Origin: Roseiarcus sp963782255
GTDB taxonomy: Bacteria; Pseudomonadota; Alphaproteobacteria; Rhizobiales; Beijerinckiaceae
Direction of reading: 5' to 3'
Assembly (NCBI GenBank): GCA_963782255.1
Contig: CAWAIS010000001.1
Span: 3,410,001 to 3,474,000, forward strand
Length of the DNA: 64,000 bases
The notes below the pieces were generated by a model, which had not been told where the DNA came from, searched no databases, and worked only from the letters and a program-made list of their open reading frames with translations. Of the stretch, positions 44,344-53,271 are shown one piece after another (the first letter of the stretch is position 1; each line of letters opens with the position of its first letter). Position numbers and translations under genes: made by a program.

Positions 44344-45836
44344 GCCCTCCTGAGCTGGTCGTATCTCGCGCAGTCAGCGACCGGCGCATGTCGGAGCCTC
44401 AGCGCATCCGGGGTGAAGATGGGCGCAACAGGTCCAGGATCGCGTTGGCGCGCGAGGATGTTGATGATCACGTCGGACGAATGGACGCCCTCTGACATCG
44501 CCTGAGCGCAGGCGGCTTCCACCGCCGGCAATCCATCGGTGAGCACGGTGGCCAGGATGGCGACCATCTGGCGGTCGCCATCATCGGATTCGGCGAGCTT
44601 GCGTCGAACCCGCTCGAGCGCCGCCGGCAGCACCCAATCCTTGAACGGAGCGCCGTTGCGCAGGGCTCCAGGCTTGCGGGCCAGGACCGGAACATAGTGC
44701 CAGGGATCGTAGACTGTCTCGCCGCGACCGTAGTTGCGGGGATGCTCTGCGACGATACGCCCATCCTGGCGGACGACGATGCGATCGGCGTAGGCATGGA
44801 CCTCGACTGGACGACCGACTGCGCTGGCGCTGACCGAGTATTTGTTGTTGTCGAACCGCACCAGGCACGTCTTCGACACCGAGGCTTGTTGCGCATGGAA
44901 CCCGTCGAAGCGACCGCGATAAGCGATGAGCTTGGGCCGCTCTTCCTCGAAGACCTCCCATACGGTCTGCTCGGGGCGTTCGGGGTGCGGGTGGGCCTTG
45001 GCGTAGGCGATGCACCTGTCCATGAGCCAGGCGTTCAACTCATCGTACGTCTTGAACCGCAGCCGTGGCGTGAAGAAGCGCTCACGAACAAGGCCGACCT
45101 GGTTCTCCACCTGGCCTTTCTCCCAGCCTGACGCCGGCGTGCAGGCGACAGGGTCGACGAGATGGTGCGAACACATTTGCAGGAAGCGGCGATTGTATTG
45201 CCGATCCTTGCCGACGAAGATCGTGTCGACCGCCGTCTTCATGTTGTCGTAGATGCCGCGCGTGCAGGCGCCCTTGAAGAACGCAAACGCCCGATCGTGC
45301 GCGTCGAACACCATTTCCTGGGTCTCGCGCGGATAGGCGCGTACGAACATCATTCGGCTGTGGCAGAGGCGGACATGCGCGACCTTCAAGGTCGTTGTCA
45401 CGCCGCTCATCACGACGATCTCGTGGCTCCAGTCGAACTGGTAGGCCTCGCCCTGCGCAAACGACAACGGAACGTAGGCGGTAGCCGACTGGCTCGAGTG
45501 CTCGCGGCTCCAGATCTTGGCGTAGCGTCGGACGGCGTCGTAGCCGCCTTCATAGCCCAGCGCCCGCAACTCCTCGAATAGCCGGATCAGCGTCAGACGT
45601 TCGCGCGCTGGCGCGTCGGCATTCTTCGTCAACATCCGATCGATGTCGGCCTTCCAGCGTCCCAACTTCGGGCGTGGCTGGACCTCTCGCTCGTAGGAAA
45701 AAGATGTCTCGCCCGAGCGTAGAATCTTCCGAACAGTATTGCGCGATATCTTCAGATCGCGGGCGATCTCCTTGATCGACTTGCCCCTGGATAAATGCTC
45801 GCGCCGTATCCGGGCGATCGTCTCCACAACCAGCAT
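44340..45836 (-). CDS. istA: IS21 transposase IstA
   Basis: This is a 498-residue DDE transposase with an N-terminal HTH (GKSKEIARDLKISRNTVRKI-like; seen as KSIKEIARDLKISRNTVRK), then the RNase H-like core with YQFDWSHE (first Asp), GIYDNMKTAVD (second Asp) and EKGQVENQVGLVRERF (Glu). The C-terminal part carries a beta-barrel-like domain. The frame is open throughout, so the element looks active. Confidence 0.94.
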   Translation of the reverse strand: MLVVETIARIRREHLSRGKSIKEIARDLKISRNTVRKILRSGETSFSYEREVQPRPKLGRWKADIDRMLTKNADAPARERLTLIRLFEELRALGYEGGYDAVRRYAKIWSREHSSQSATAYVPLSFAQGEAYQFDWSHEIVVMSGVTTTLKVAHVRLCHSRMMFVRAYPRETQEMVFDAHDRAFAFFKGACTRGIYDNMKTAVDTIFVGKDRQYNRRFLQMCSHHLVDPVACTPASGWEKGQVENQVGLVRERFFTPRLRFKTYDELNAWLMDRCIAYAKAHPHPERPEQTVWEVFEEERPKLIAYRGRFDGFHAQQASVSKTCLVRFDNNKYSVSASAVGRPVEVHAYADRIVVRQDGRIVAEHPRNYGRGETVYDPWHYVPVLARKPGALRNGAPFKDWVLPAALERVRRKLAESDDGDRQMVAILATVLTDGLPAVEAACAQAMSEGVHSSDVIINILARQRDPGPVAPIFTPDALRLRHAPVADCARYDQLRRA

Positions 45837-46011
45837 CCCCCACCGCCCGCGTCACACAAACGCGGGCAGCCGAACAGAGCGAAAACTAGGGGGTCAATTT
45901 TGGACGCCGATCCCCCCGGCTAGGGGGTCAAAATTGCACGCCGAAACACAGCGTGCCCTTGGATCGCGTCGAGGATGGGAGTCTGGATGCCCAAAGGTGC
46001 GTCGCTGACGA

Positions 46012-46233
46012 TCACCCGGAAGTCGGATTATCTTCGAGCAGCGTGGGTGGGCGATAAGCCTTGGCCAACTCAGCGCGCACCCATTGCTGATGTCGCACCT
46101 TAACCACCAATCGGACGATTGCGACACGCCCCTCGGCCAGTCGCCATCTCGCGCCCGACGCCAGGGGAAAGCTCACTTCTGCAGCATTCAAGGACGGGTC
46201 GGGCCGACGGTGAAAAATCACTTTGCCGTACAT
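46012..46233 (-). CDS. Small hypothetical protein upstream of the IS21-cut gene
   Basis: This 73-residue protein (MYGKVIFHRRPDPSLNAAEV at the start, then a basic VAIVRLVVKVRHQQWVR helix) has a strong AAGGAGG site six bases before ATG 46233. Its TGA is overlapped by a GTG (GTGA at 46012-46015) that opens the short frame interrupted by IS21. No family is recognised. The good ribosome binding site and the start/stop overlap are the only reasons for calling it. Confidence 0.45.
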   Translation of the reverse strand: MYGKVIFHRRPDPSLNAAEVSFPLASGARWRLAEGRVAIVRLVVKVRHQQWVRAELAKAYRPPTLLEDNPTSG

Positions 46234-46447
46234 GATGCGCCTCCTTGGCAACATCCTTGTTGTCGATCCGCTCCCCTTACTCTGTTATTGTCCCTCGACG
46301 CGCGTCGGCCTCAGGGTTCTAAGCGGCTCCGCACGCCCATCGTTATACATACAACTCGTTTACGGCTTTTTTGTCGTAGCGCGCCCGCTCAGATCGCCGA
46401 GGCGCAGCGTTGGCGCGCGAGTGGAAGCCGACGAAGTGAGTTTCAAC

Positions 46448-46711
46448 CTACCTTCTCTGGACCTGACTATTGCTCGGCGGCTCGAACACGACCGCTATGC
46501 TGTGACTTCCGCAAGCCGGACACATGAGCCGAGACTCCAGGCGCGAGAGCGGGAAGTTCGGTCCTCGCGTGCAAACCAGAGTGTCGAGGTCGAGTTGCTT
46601 CCGATAGACGCATCGCCGGATTGACTTTGTGCCCTCGCGATAGCCATCGGCGCACCGCATGTGCACCTTCCAGCCAAGGCTTCGCGCCATGCCTAATGTC
46701 TCGACTTCCAT
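46448..46711 (-). CDS. Small protein with a C-terminal zinc-ribbon-like CPxC motif
   Basis: The protein has about 87 residues (MEVETLGMARSLGWKVHMRC at the start; ATG 46690 would remove seven residues). It contains LDLDTLVCTRGPNFPLSRLE followed by RLMCPACGSHSIAVVFEPP. The Cys pair earlier in the chain (C in HMRC and RRCVY) with the CPACGS knuckle suggests one small zinc-binding unit. Similar short Cys proteins with the same core occur in many alphaproteobacteria without known function. It lies between the IS21 and IS481 elements. Confidence 0.6.
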   Translation of the reverse strand: MEVETLGMARSLGWKVHMRCADGYREGTKSIRRCVYRKQLDLDTLVCTRGPNFPLSRLESRLMCPACGSHSIAVVFEPPSNSQVQRR

Positions 46712-46955
46712 GAGAACGAAAGTGGAACATTCGCTGGCTTTGGTCAAGCCTTCTGTCCGGCTCGTGTTGGGCACGCCAGATTGGCCGAGGGGGAGCAAGC
46801 GTTCCGGCAGGTGAAGGCGGAGACCTTGGAGCAGGCCGAAGCTGTTGCCGAGGGGTCCTTTTGGGGCCTAGCTGTGAGCTTTCAGGAGGTTGTCCATTCG
46901 GTTTTGGCCGTGAAGGCTGATGTCGCCAAAACCTCAGTGATTCGCGGGGGACCGA

Positions 46956-47984
46956 ATGGACACGCACAAGAATGCGCCTTTGACGCCGAAAGGTCGAGAG
47001 ATGATGGTTCGCGCCGTGTTGGACTGCGGGCTGTCCAAAGCGGCCGCCGCGCGCCAGTTCAACACCACGCCCAAGACTGTCGCGAAATGGGTCCGGCGCT
47101 TCCGCGCCGAAGGCGTCGACGGTTTGCACGACCGCTCGTCAAGGCCCCTTTCATCGCCAAGCCAAACGCCGCCGGCCACATGCGCGGCGGTCGAGGCTTT
47201 GCGCAGGCAGCGCCATCCTGGCAAGCAGATCGCCGCCGAGGTCGGCGTTTCGGCGGCGACGGTCAGCCGGATCCTGCGGCGGCTCGGGCTTAACCGGCTC
47301 TCGTCCCTGGAGCCGGCCGAGCCGATCCGGCGCTATGAGCGCGCGACGCCTGGCGAGCTCATCCATATCGATATCAAGAAACTCGGCCGGATCGGCTCGG
47401 TGGGACACCGGATCACGGGGCGGCGAACAGGCGCGGTCAACCGCCACCTCGGCATTGGCTGGGAGTTTGTCCACGTCTGCATCGACGATGCATCCCGCAT
47501 CGCCTTTAGTCAGGTCATGAAGGACGAAAGAAAATCCAGCGCAATCGCCTTCCTTGCGGCGGCGGTGGCCCATTACGCAAGCCTCGGCGTCAAGGTCGAG
47601 CGCGTCATGACTGACAACGGATCGTGCTATCGCTCGCGAGCCTTCGCGCAGGCGTGCAAGAAGCTTGGCCTCAAGCACATCAGAACCAAGCCTTACACGC
47701 CCAAAACGAACGGAAAGGCCGAACGCTTCATCCAGACCAGCCTACGGGAATGGGCCTATGCGCAGGCCTACAACAGCTCAGACGAACGCACCGCCGAGCT
47801 GCCCCGATGGCTCCATCGATACAATTGGCATAGACCCCATGGCAGCCTGGACGCCAAGCCCCCCATCAGCCGACTTGCCCTTTCCAAGGACAACCTGTTG
47901 AGGCTCCACAAGCAGCTAGCAGGCCCCGGGGGCCGGCCAGCCGCTCAACGGACCTGTCTCCTCGGGGCCGATCTGCGTCAGTGA
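46956..47984 (+). CDS. IS481-family transposase
   Basis: This 342-residue transposase has an N-terminal HTH (GLSKAAAARQFNTTPKTVAK), then the integrase catalytic core: Asp in ELIHIDIKKLGRI, Asp in RVMTDNGSCYRSRAF, Glu in PKTNGKAERFIQTSLREW. The usual end of the family (HGSLDAKPPISRL, then DNLLRLH) is present near residue 316. The frame then runs on for some 26 residues of unrelated sequence, so the native stop is missing or the IS right end is truncated. Terminal inverted repeats were not resolved with confidence. The catalytic residues are intact. Confidence 0.88.
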   Translation: MDTHKNAPLTPKGREMMVRAVLDCGLSKAAAARQFNTTPKTVAKWVRRFRAEGVDGLHDRSSRPLSSPSQTPPATCAAVEALRRQRHPGKQIAAEVGVSAATVSRILRRLGLNRLSSLEPAEPIRRYERATPGELIHIDIKKLGRIGSVGHRITGRRTGAVNRHLGIGWEFVHVCIDDASRIAFSQVMKDERKSSAIAFLAAAVAHYASLGVKVERVMTDNGSCYRSRAFAQACKKLGLKHIRTKPYTPKTNGKAERFIQTSLREWAYAQAYNSSDERTAELPRWLHRYNWHRPHGSLDAKPPISRLALSKDNLLRLHKQLAGPGGRPAAQRTCLLGADLRQ

Positions 47985-48170
47985 CGGTCGGCGGACGTAA
48001 ACCAACCCCATTTCGTCCATTGCCAGGATGTGTCCGTAGTATTCGATGGTGGCTCGCATGGTGTCTGCTTGGTCCCGGTCAAATATTCCATCGTTGGCTA
48101 GACGCTCAACTCGTTCGAGAGTGAGGACGAGGTCCTCGCGACCGTCAATTGTCGTGATCGTTACAGTCAT
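47916..48170 (-). CDS. Small hypothetical protein
   Basis: This 84-residue protein starts MTVTITTIDGREDLVLTLER and contains a helical DRDQADTMRATIEYYGHILA stretch. ATG 48170 is preferred; an upstream ATG at 48230 is possible. Its 3' end lies opposite the run-on tail of the IS481 transposase frame, so the IS probably inserted downstream of it or into its tail. No family is recognised. Confidence 0.4.
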   Translation of the reverse strand: MTVTITTIDGREDLVLTLERVERLANDGIFDRDQADTMRATIEYYGHILAMDEMGLVYVRRPSLTQIGPEETGPLSGWPAPGAC

Positions 48171-48419
48171 CGAATGGTCTCCAGCGTAGCTCGCGACTCG
48201 CGCAGCGGAGACAAGATCGGCTATCCACATGGATGGTCAACGTATTCATGACGCATATATTTGCGGGCCTGGATAGCTGGCGGCCGAGGTTCTTCTTCCC
48301 CCAGCCTCTTCTTAAGGGTGCCGCCCGCCCGGCCCCTGTGGACCAACCGGTATCGGCGGCCAGTGGATTGCGAAGGCGGATAGCTGGCAGAGCCTCGCGG
48401 TCAAGCCCCAATCAACCTG

Positions 48420-48745
48420 CTACAATCTCCACTCGTGCAACATCGCCTCGGCCTTCGCCGGATCTTCCTGAATCCGGTAGACGACTTGCCGCGAGACCCT
48501 CGCTGCCTCCGCGATGGCGGTCGGGCTGGCGTCCTGACTGAGCAGGTCCCAGATGATGCCGAGCTGGGCGCGGTCGAAGGACGGCTTGCGGCCGCGGTAG
48601 CGGTGGGGGGCTCGCTTGCCTTATGCCGGCCTTCTGCGCCTCTCGCGTGGCCTCCGCCTGCGCCTCCGCAGTCGCCAGCAATAACGCGATTGATGCGTTT
48701 CTGGGTGCCCATCAGCCGTGAAAGTTCTCCATCAGCAGCGCGCAA
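48420..48745 (-). pseudogene. Serine recombinase/resolvase C-terminal remnant
   Basis: Across shifting frames one can read ATAEAQAEATREAQKAGI, then YRGRKPSFDRAQLGIIWDL, then SPTAIAEAARVSRQVVYRI and MLHEWRL with TAG at 48420. This is the linker and Hin-type HTH end of a Tn3-class resolvase. The catalytic N-terminal domain with the serine is missing, and at least one frameshift lies near 48620. It is dead. Confidence 0.75.
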
Positions 48746-48814
48746 GCTGGCTAGATTGTCGCCGTGTCAATAGTGTCGGGATGAAAAGGCCTGAGCGCCT
48801 TCTCGCGGATGCCT

Positions 48815-51394
48815 TTAAAGGTTGCCTTGGGCCCGAAGCAGGCGGGCAAGGTTGTTGCGGCTCGCAGCGCTCGCGGGATGCTCCCGGCCAAGCGCGTTCT
48901 CGAAGATTGCGAGCGCCCGCTCGTAGAGCGGCCGAGCGCCGGCGAGATCGCCCTGGACCCAAAGTACACCGGCGAGGTTGTTGAAGCCTATCGCGGTCAA
49001 GAGATGTTCGGGACCAAGTGCCTTCTCGCGGATCGCCAGCGCCCGCTCGAAGAGCAACCGCGCACCGCCGAGGTCACCCTGAGCCTGAAGCACGCCGGCG
49101 AGGTTGCTTAGGCTCCCGGCGATCCTGGGATGCTCAGGGGCGAGCGTTTTCTCGACGATCGAGAGCGCCCGCTCAAAGAGCGGCCGCGCGCCCTTGAGGT
49201 CACCCTGGTCCCGTAGCAGAAGGGCAAGGTTGTTGAGGCTCGTGGCGGTCGAGGGATGCTCGGGGCCAAGCGTCTTCTCGCGAATCGCGAGCGCCCGTTT
49301 GTGGAGCCGCCCCGCACCTTTGAGATCGCCTTGGTCCTTAAGCAGACCGGCGACGCTGCTGAGGCTCGTGGCGGTGTCGGGATGTTCCAAGCCGAGCACC
49401 TTTTCGCGGATCGCGAGAGCCCGCTCGAAGATCGGCCGCGCGCCGTCGAGGTCGTCCTGGGCCACAAGCAGGGTGCCGAGGTTGTTGAGTGTCGTGGCTG
49501 TCTCGGGATGCTTCGCACCGAGGGTCTTCTCGTAGATCGCGAGCGCCCGCTCAAAGAGCGGCCGCGCCCCGCCGAGGTCGCCTCGCACGTGACGCAGGAC
49601 GGCAAGGTTCCTCAGGCTCGTGGCAGTGTCGGGATGTTCCAAGCCGAGCACCTTTTCGCGGATCGCGAGAGCCCGCTCGAAGAGCGGCTGGGCTGCCACA
49701 TAGGCGGCGAGCGCCTCTTGCCTATAGCTGGCGAGCTGATCCAAGAGAAAACTTGTTGCCGTTTCCGCGCCCGCTGACGGTTTGTGCGGACCGCCGACCA
49801 AATCGAGCGCGACCGCGTCGAGCCGCCGCGCGTGCGGCCAGGCGTTCGGGTTCTCGTACACATCCCGCGGATAGACTGCCGCCATCGCCTCGACGAGAAC
49901 CCGCCGAGCCGCCTCGGGCTCCTTCGCCTGTCGCCGAGCCGCCGCTGCAATGCGCACCAGACGATGCAGCCGGATCGTCTCCGTCATCACCGACGGATCA
50001 CGCTCATCGGGGATCGTCTCGCGATCGACGAGCGCGAATGCGCGCAGCGCCGCTATTGCTTCGTCCAGGCCGCCGCTGGCGAGTTGCGACGCAAGTGGCT
50101 CACCGAACTTCTCCCGCGCCTGAGAGAACAGGAGCAGCGGAATGGCATCTGGCGCGAGCATCGCCGCATAGGTGATCAGCTGCTCGGCCGCGGGATGCAG
50201 CTTCGCGGCCTCTTCGATTGCGAGGGCGAAAGTCTTCGCGACGGTTCGACGATCATGATACCTTACCGGAGCGTCTTTCTCGGTATCGAGCATCCGTGCG
50301 GGCGCGTCATCGAAGCGTTTGCAGTAGTCGCCGAGCGCGATGCCGGTTCGCCCGCAGTACGCTGCTGCCTGCTCGCACGCGAGCGGCAGGCCGCCGAGCG
50401 CGTTTGACAGCGCCTCCGCTCCCATCCGCTCCCTGTCACGCCCCGTCCGACCTAAGAGATAGTCCGCCCCGACCTCCACCGGCCAGGCCTTGATTTCGAC
50501 AGGAACAGCAATTTCGCCCCAGTCCGGAGCATTCGAGGTCGCCAGCACATGGGCGACCCCCCCGAGCGGCAACCAGGGTTCCACCTCGCCCGTGCTGATA
50601 GCGTTGTCGTATATCAACAGGAGGCCCTCGCCCTCGTGGCGCAGTCGCTCCCGAACCACCACCAGCGCCGGCTCCTCCTTCTCGTCGGCGGCAACCCACC
50701 CGAGGCGCACGCCGAGCGATACCAAATCGGCGCGCATCGTGTCAGGCGTCTCGGCGCGGACCCACCACATTGCACGATAGTCCGCTCTATGGCGGTCGGC
50801 GTAGGCCGCCGCGAGGACAGTCTTGCCCACCCCGCGCATGCCGTGGAGCGTTGTGATCGCGACCCGTCCCTTGCCGCGTTTCAGCGCTGCGCCGATCTCC
50901 GCGAGCGCATCGTCTCGGCCTAGGAAATGCTCGGGCACGCGGATCGGAATGTTCGAGACGGCAAACAACTTGCCCGGAAACGGGACCGACTCCGGTTTGA
51001 CCGGCGCTTCAATGAACTGACGAAGGCGTAGCTGCGCGGCGTCCTTCGGTATGCCGAAGAGCACGCAGCGGCGATAGTGGTCCGCCAAATTCGGCAGGGT
51101 GCAAGGCTTGACCACAACGACAAGCACGAACCCTGGCTTGTCCTTCGCCATACGCCAGAACGCCGCATTTCGCTCCAGCGTCGAGAACGGCGCGCGCAGA
51201 TACTCGTCGGAGAAAACGCAGAGCACGTGGTCCGCGGCATCGTGCCGCTTTACCATCCAGGCGTAGATGTCGTCGCCGCCCTTGATCTCCCACTCGTGGA
51301 CGTGCGCAACATGGCCGAGCTTTTCGAGTTCGAGCGCAATCCACTGCGCCCATTCCCGGTCGCTGCTCGTGTAGCTGACGAAGATGTCCGCCAA
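48815..51394 (-). CDS. TIR-NB-ARC-TPR protein (bacterial NLR-like defence protein)
   Basis: This 859-residue protein has three parts. Residues 1-130 are a TIR domain (DIFVSYTSSDREWAQWIALE; the candidate NADase Glu is in FSTLERNAAFWRM). Residues ~160-480 are an NB-ARC-type STAND ATPase (P-loop HGMRGVGKTVLAA, LLLIYDNA as Walker B, and GGLPLACEQAAAYCG as the GLPL motif). Residues ~560-859 are about seven 42-residue tetratricopeptide repeats of the TPR_10 type (FERALAIREKVLGLEHPDTA). It is likely an immune sensor in which the TPR part detects a phage or stress ligand and the TIR part depletes NAD+. It starts with TTG at 51394, six bases after an ideal GGAGG. It is complete and stands alone between broken recombinases. 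Confidence 0.92.
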   Translation of the reverse strand: MADIFVSYTSSDREWAQWIALELEKLGHVAHVHEWEIKGGDDIYAWMVKRHDAADHVLCVFSDEYLRAPFSTLERNAAFWRMAKDKPGFVLVVVVKPCTLPNLADHYRRCVLFGIPKDAAQLRLRQFIEAPVKPESVPFPGKLFAVSNIPIRVPEHFLGRDDALAEIGAALKRGKGRVAITTLHGMRGVGKTVLAAAYADRHRADYRAMWWVRAETPDTMRADLVSLGVRLGWVAADEKEEPALVVVRERLRHEGEGLLLIYDNAISTGEVEPWLPLGGVAHVLATSNAPDWGEIAVPVEIKAWPVEVGADYLLGRTGRDRERMGAEALSNALGGLPLACEQAAAYCGRTGIALGDYCKRFDDAPARMLDTEKDAPVRYHDRRTVAKTFALAIEEAAKLHPAAEQLITYAAMLAPDAIPLLLFSQAREKFGEPLASQLASGGLDEAIAALRAFALVDRETIPDERDPSVMTETIRLHRLVRIAAAARRQAKEPEAARRVLVEAMAAVYPRDVYENPNAWPHARRLDAVALDLVGGPHKPSAGAETATSFLLDQLASYRQEALAAYVAAQPLFERALAIREKVLGLEHPDTATSLRNLAVLRHVRGDLGGARPLFERALAIYEKTLGAKHPETATTLNNLGTLLVAQDDLDGARPIFERALAIREKVLGLEHPDTATSLSSVAGLLKDQGDLKGAGRLHKRALAIREKTLGPEHPSTATSLNNLALLLRDQGDLKGARPLFERALSIVEKTLAPEHPRIAGSLSNLAGVLQAQGDLGGARLLFERALAIREKALGPEHLLTAIGFNNLAGVLWVQGDLAGARPLYERALAIFENALGREHPASAASRNNLARLLRAQGNL
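48830..49720 (-). repeat. 126-bp tandem repeats encoding the TPR array
   Basis: The TPR-coding DNA is made of about seven successive units of 126 bp that remain alike at the base level (for example GATCGCGAGAGCCCGCTCGA recurs near 49411 and 49663). Two units at 49381-49440 and 49625-49684 are almost identical. Confidence 0.8.
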
Positions 51395-51552
51395 GCGTCA
51401 CCTCCACCCGTCGTTAGCATAGCCCACACGCAACTCACAGATGACTCAGTACGGGCCTCGGCCGGTTCCCGGCTAGGGTGATAGCCAGAACGCCCTCAAG
51501 GCCGCCAGTGAGTCTCCAAGGGTCGCAGGAACGATTTCCGTATTGTCGCTCA

Positions 51553-52168
51553 TCAGCCCGCCAGCGCCGCCTTGATTCGCTGTACGGTCCCCACGCCCAC
51601 GCCATGCAGGCGCGCGAGCTTCACAATCCCTGCCCGCCCTGCCCGCAGGTCCGCCCTGATGGCTTCCTCCTTCTCAGGGTCGATTGGTGGCCTGCCCAGC
51701 GCCTTGCCCTGCGCCCTTGCGCGCTCCAGCCCGGACTTGACGCGCTCTTGGATCATTGACCTTTCAAACTCTGCAAAAACTCCCATCATCTGGAATAGGG
51801 CCTTGCCACCCGACGTCGTGGTGTCCACGCCTTGCTGATGCAGGAACAGGTCCAGGCCGTAGCCATGAACGTCAGTGAGGAAGGCGACGAGGTCCTGTAG
51901 GCTTCTGCCAAAGGCGATCCACGGACCACGCCATGACAACGTCGAACCGTCGTCGGGCTGCGTCCTTCCACAGCGCATCGAACGCGGGCCGGTCTTTGCG
52001 GGACTTGGCTCCGCTGATGCCTTGGTCACGATAGACCTCGACCACGGTCCAGCCCATTCGGTCGGCGATGGCTTGAAGTTCGCGCTCTTGGTTCTCTGTA
52101 GTCTGCCGGTCTGTCGAGACGCGGCTGTAGATGGCGACAGTGCGGCTGGCTGCGCTCTTGGCTTTCAT
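51553..52168 (-). pseudogene. Serine recombinase (resolvase/invertase), one-base frameshift
   Basis: The N-terminal catalytic domain (AIYSRVSTDRQTTENQERE with the active-site Ser, then VYRDQGISGAKSRKDRPAF and VVMAWSVDRL) reads from ATG 52168. At an AAA run on the plus strand (51910-51912, TTT in the gene) the frame shifts; removing one T joins it to GRSLQDLVAFLTDVHGYGLD, the catalytic-domain end, and to the HTH tail (LARLHGVGVGTVQRI) that stops at 51553. Apart from that one base the gene is complete, so either it died recently or the base is a sequencing error. It is adjacent to the TIR-NLR gene. Confidence 0.88.
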
Positions 52169-52704
52169 GGTCAGTCCCCTCGGGAACGGACCTCGACCTC
52201 CTGCTTTTCCGGGCTCTTTCCGAGGGCGTTTCGCGAGGGGTTTTCTGTATGGCCTCCGGGCGGATGGCCTCGCGGTCGAGGAAGCGGCTAAACAATCGCG
52301 GGAAGTAGACCATCTAAGGTGCTGTCTGGCTTAGTCTACTGCCCATGCTCCAGACAGCCATTTCCCGTGCTGCGGTGTCGCCGGTGGCGGACTTCTTGAG
52401 GATGCCCGCTACCCATTGTAGCCCGACGATGAAACTACCGTCCTAAGCGACTCCGCAGAGGCTAGGCGAGGCGGGTGCCCTCATGCTGTTCTCGTGGTGG
52501 CCCCTCGGCTCCCCGCTGGACGCTGCCCGCGACCGAAGGGTGACCGCGCGCCGACCGAACGCCAGACCGAACGCGCCCACCGGGGGGACGAGCCGCGCTG
52601 CGAATGTCGAAACCCTCTCAGATTTTTGTGTCGGGAAATCGTGTGTACCTTCGGACGGGATGGTTGCAGTAGGCAGGGCGCGAACCTGCGACCGAGGCGT
52701 TAGG
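52169..52704. other. 536-bp region between the resolvase and a small gene
   Basis: No gene can be supported here. It contains a tRNA-3'-end-like fragment at 52661-52693 and otherwise only short frames without ribosome binding sites. Confidence 0.5.
52661..52693 (-). tRNA. tRNA 3'-end-like fragment (T arm, acceptor strand, CCA), not a full tRNA
   Basis: On the minus strand GCAGG-TTCGCGC-CCTGC forms a perfect 5-bp T arm preceded by GGTC and followed by CTACTGCAACCA. This looks like the 3' end of a Met-type tRNA ending GCAACCA. No matching D and anticodon arms are found, and the sequence runs into the start of the next gene. It may mark an old attachment site inside the island. Confidence 0.4.
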
Positions 52705-53004
52705 ATGGCCAAGCAGCACGAAGTGAACGTAGATATTCACACCCGATCAAGGGTTTCAGTTGAGGGGGAAGCTAGGGAAGAAGGCAAGGGCGGCAAGCGC
52801 GGCTGGTTTCACCGCTTTTTTATTGGTACCGAACCGCAGCGCGGGCATCCCGGAAAGTTTGCGTTAAAAGAACGGGTCATGAAGCGGGCCGGGTTCGGCG
52901 ACTTGTATAGCGAAACCGTCAAAGACGAAGAGACAGGTGAGTTATTGCACCATTGCGAGGAACCGCTCAGCCAACATTCTAGGCACGGCTCGGCCAAGAA
53001 GTGA
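52705..53004 (+). CDS. Small basic hypothetical protein
   Basis: This 99-residue hydrophilic protein starts MAKQHEVNVDIHTRSRVSVE, has a Lys/Gly/Arg-rich middle (GKGGKRGWFHRFFIG) and an acidic/His-rich tail. The long frame extends upstream, but the part before 52705 overlaps the tRNA-like fragment and looks non-coding. No family is recognised. Confidence 0.45.
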   Translation: MAKQHEVNVDIHTRSRVSVEGEAREEGKGGKRGWFHRFFIGTEPQRGHPGKFALKERVMKRAGFGDLYSETVKDEETGELLHHCEEPLSQHSRHGSAKK

Positions 53005-53271
53005 CCCTACTCCGACCCCGTCAAGCACTCCTTTTCGAGGCAAGATACAGGGGGACTTTGCCTTAGCCCCACGAGATGGCATCAGCCCGACGAGTGGGGA
53101 GGAAACCGACCCAAAGGGTGAAGGTTGGACTCCGCGCTTGAAGTTCGGCATTGCACGGAGGATACTCGTTAAGTGCAATTAATTCCTATCACATGGACTT
53201 CGATCGGCGGGCTCTTACGGGGATACTACTCGAGACGCGTACAAGCCGCGTTAAGATGACGGGAGACTGTT

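Larger units (their letters stand above)
43463..45950 (-). mobile_element. IS21-family insertion sequence
   Basis: The ends are TGT-x3-TCGGC...GACCCCC at 43463 and its inverted counterpart ending ACACA at 45950. Each end carries a second, better conserved internal repeat (GATCGGCGTGCAAAATTGAC at the left and a near-identical inverted copy at 45898-45922), the multiple-end-repeat layout of IS21. It contains istA and istB. GCGTGC occurs next to both ends (43454-43459 and 45951-45956), a possible target duplication, although the left copy is three bases away from the end. Confidence 0.88.

Noticed and set aside
46857..47940. Precise inverted ends of the IS481 element
   Set aside because: A partial GGGGCCT...AGCTG similarity between the flanks is too weak and gapped to define ends.
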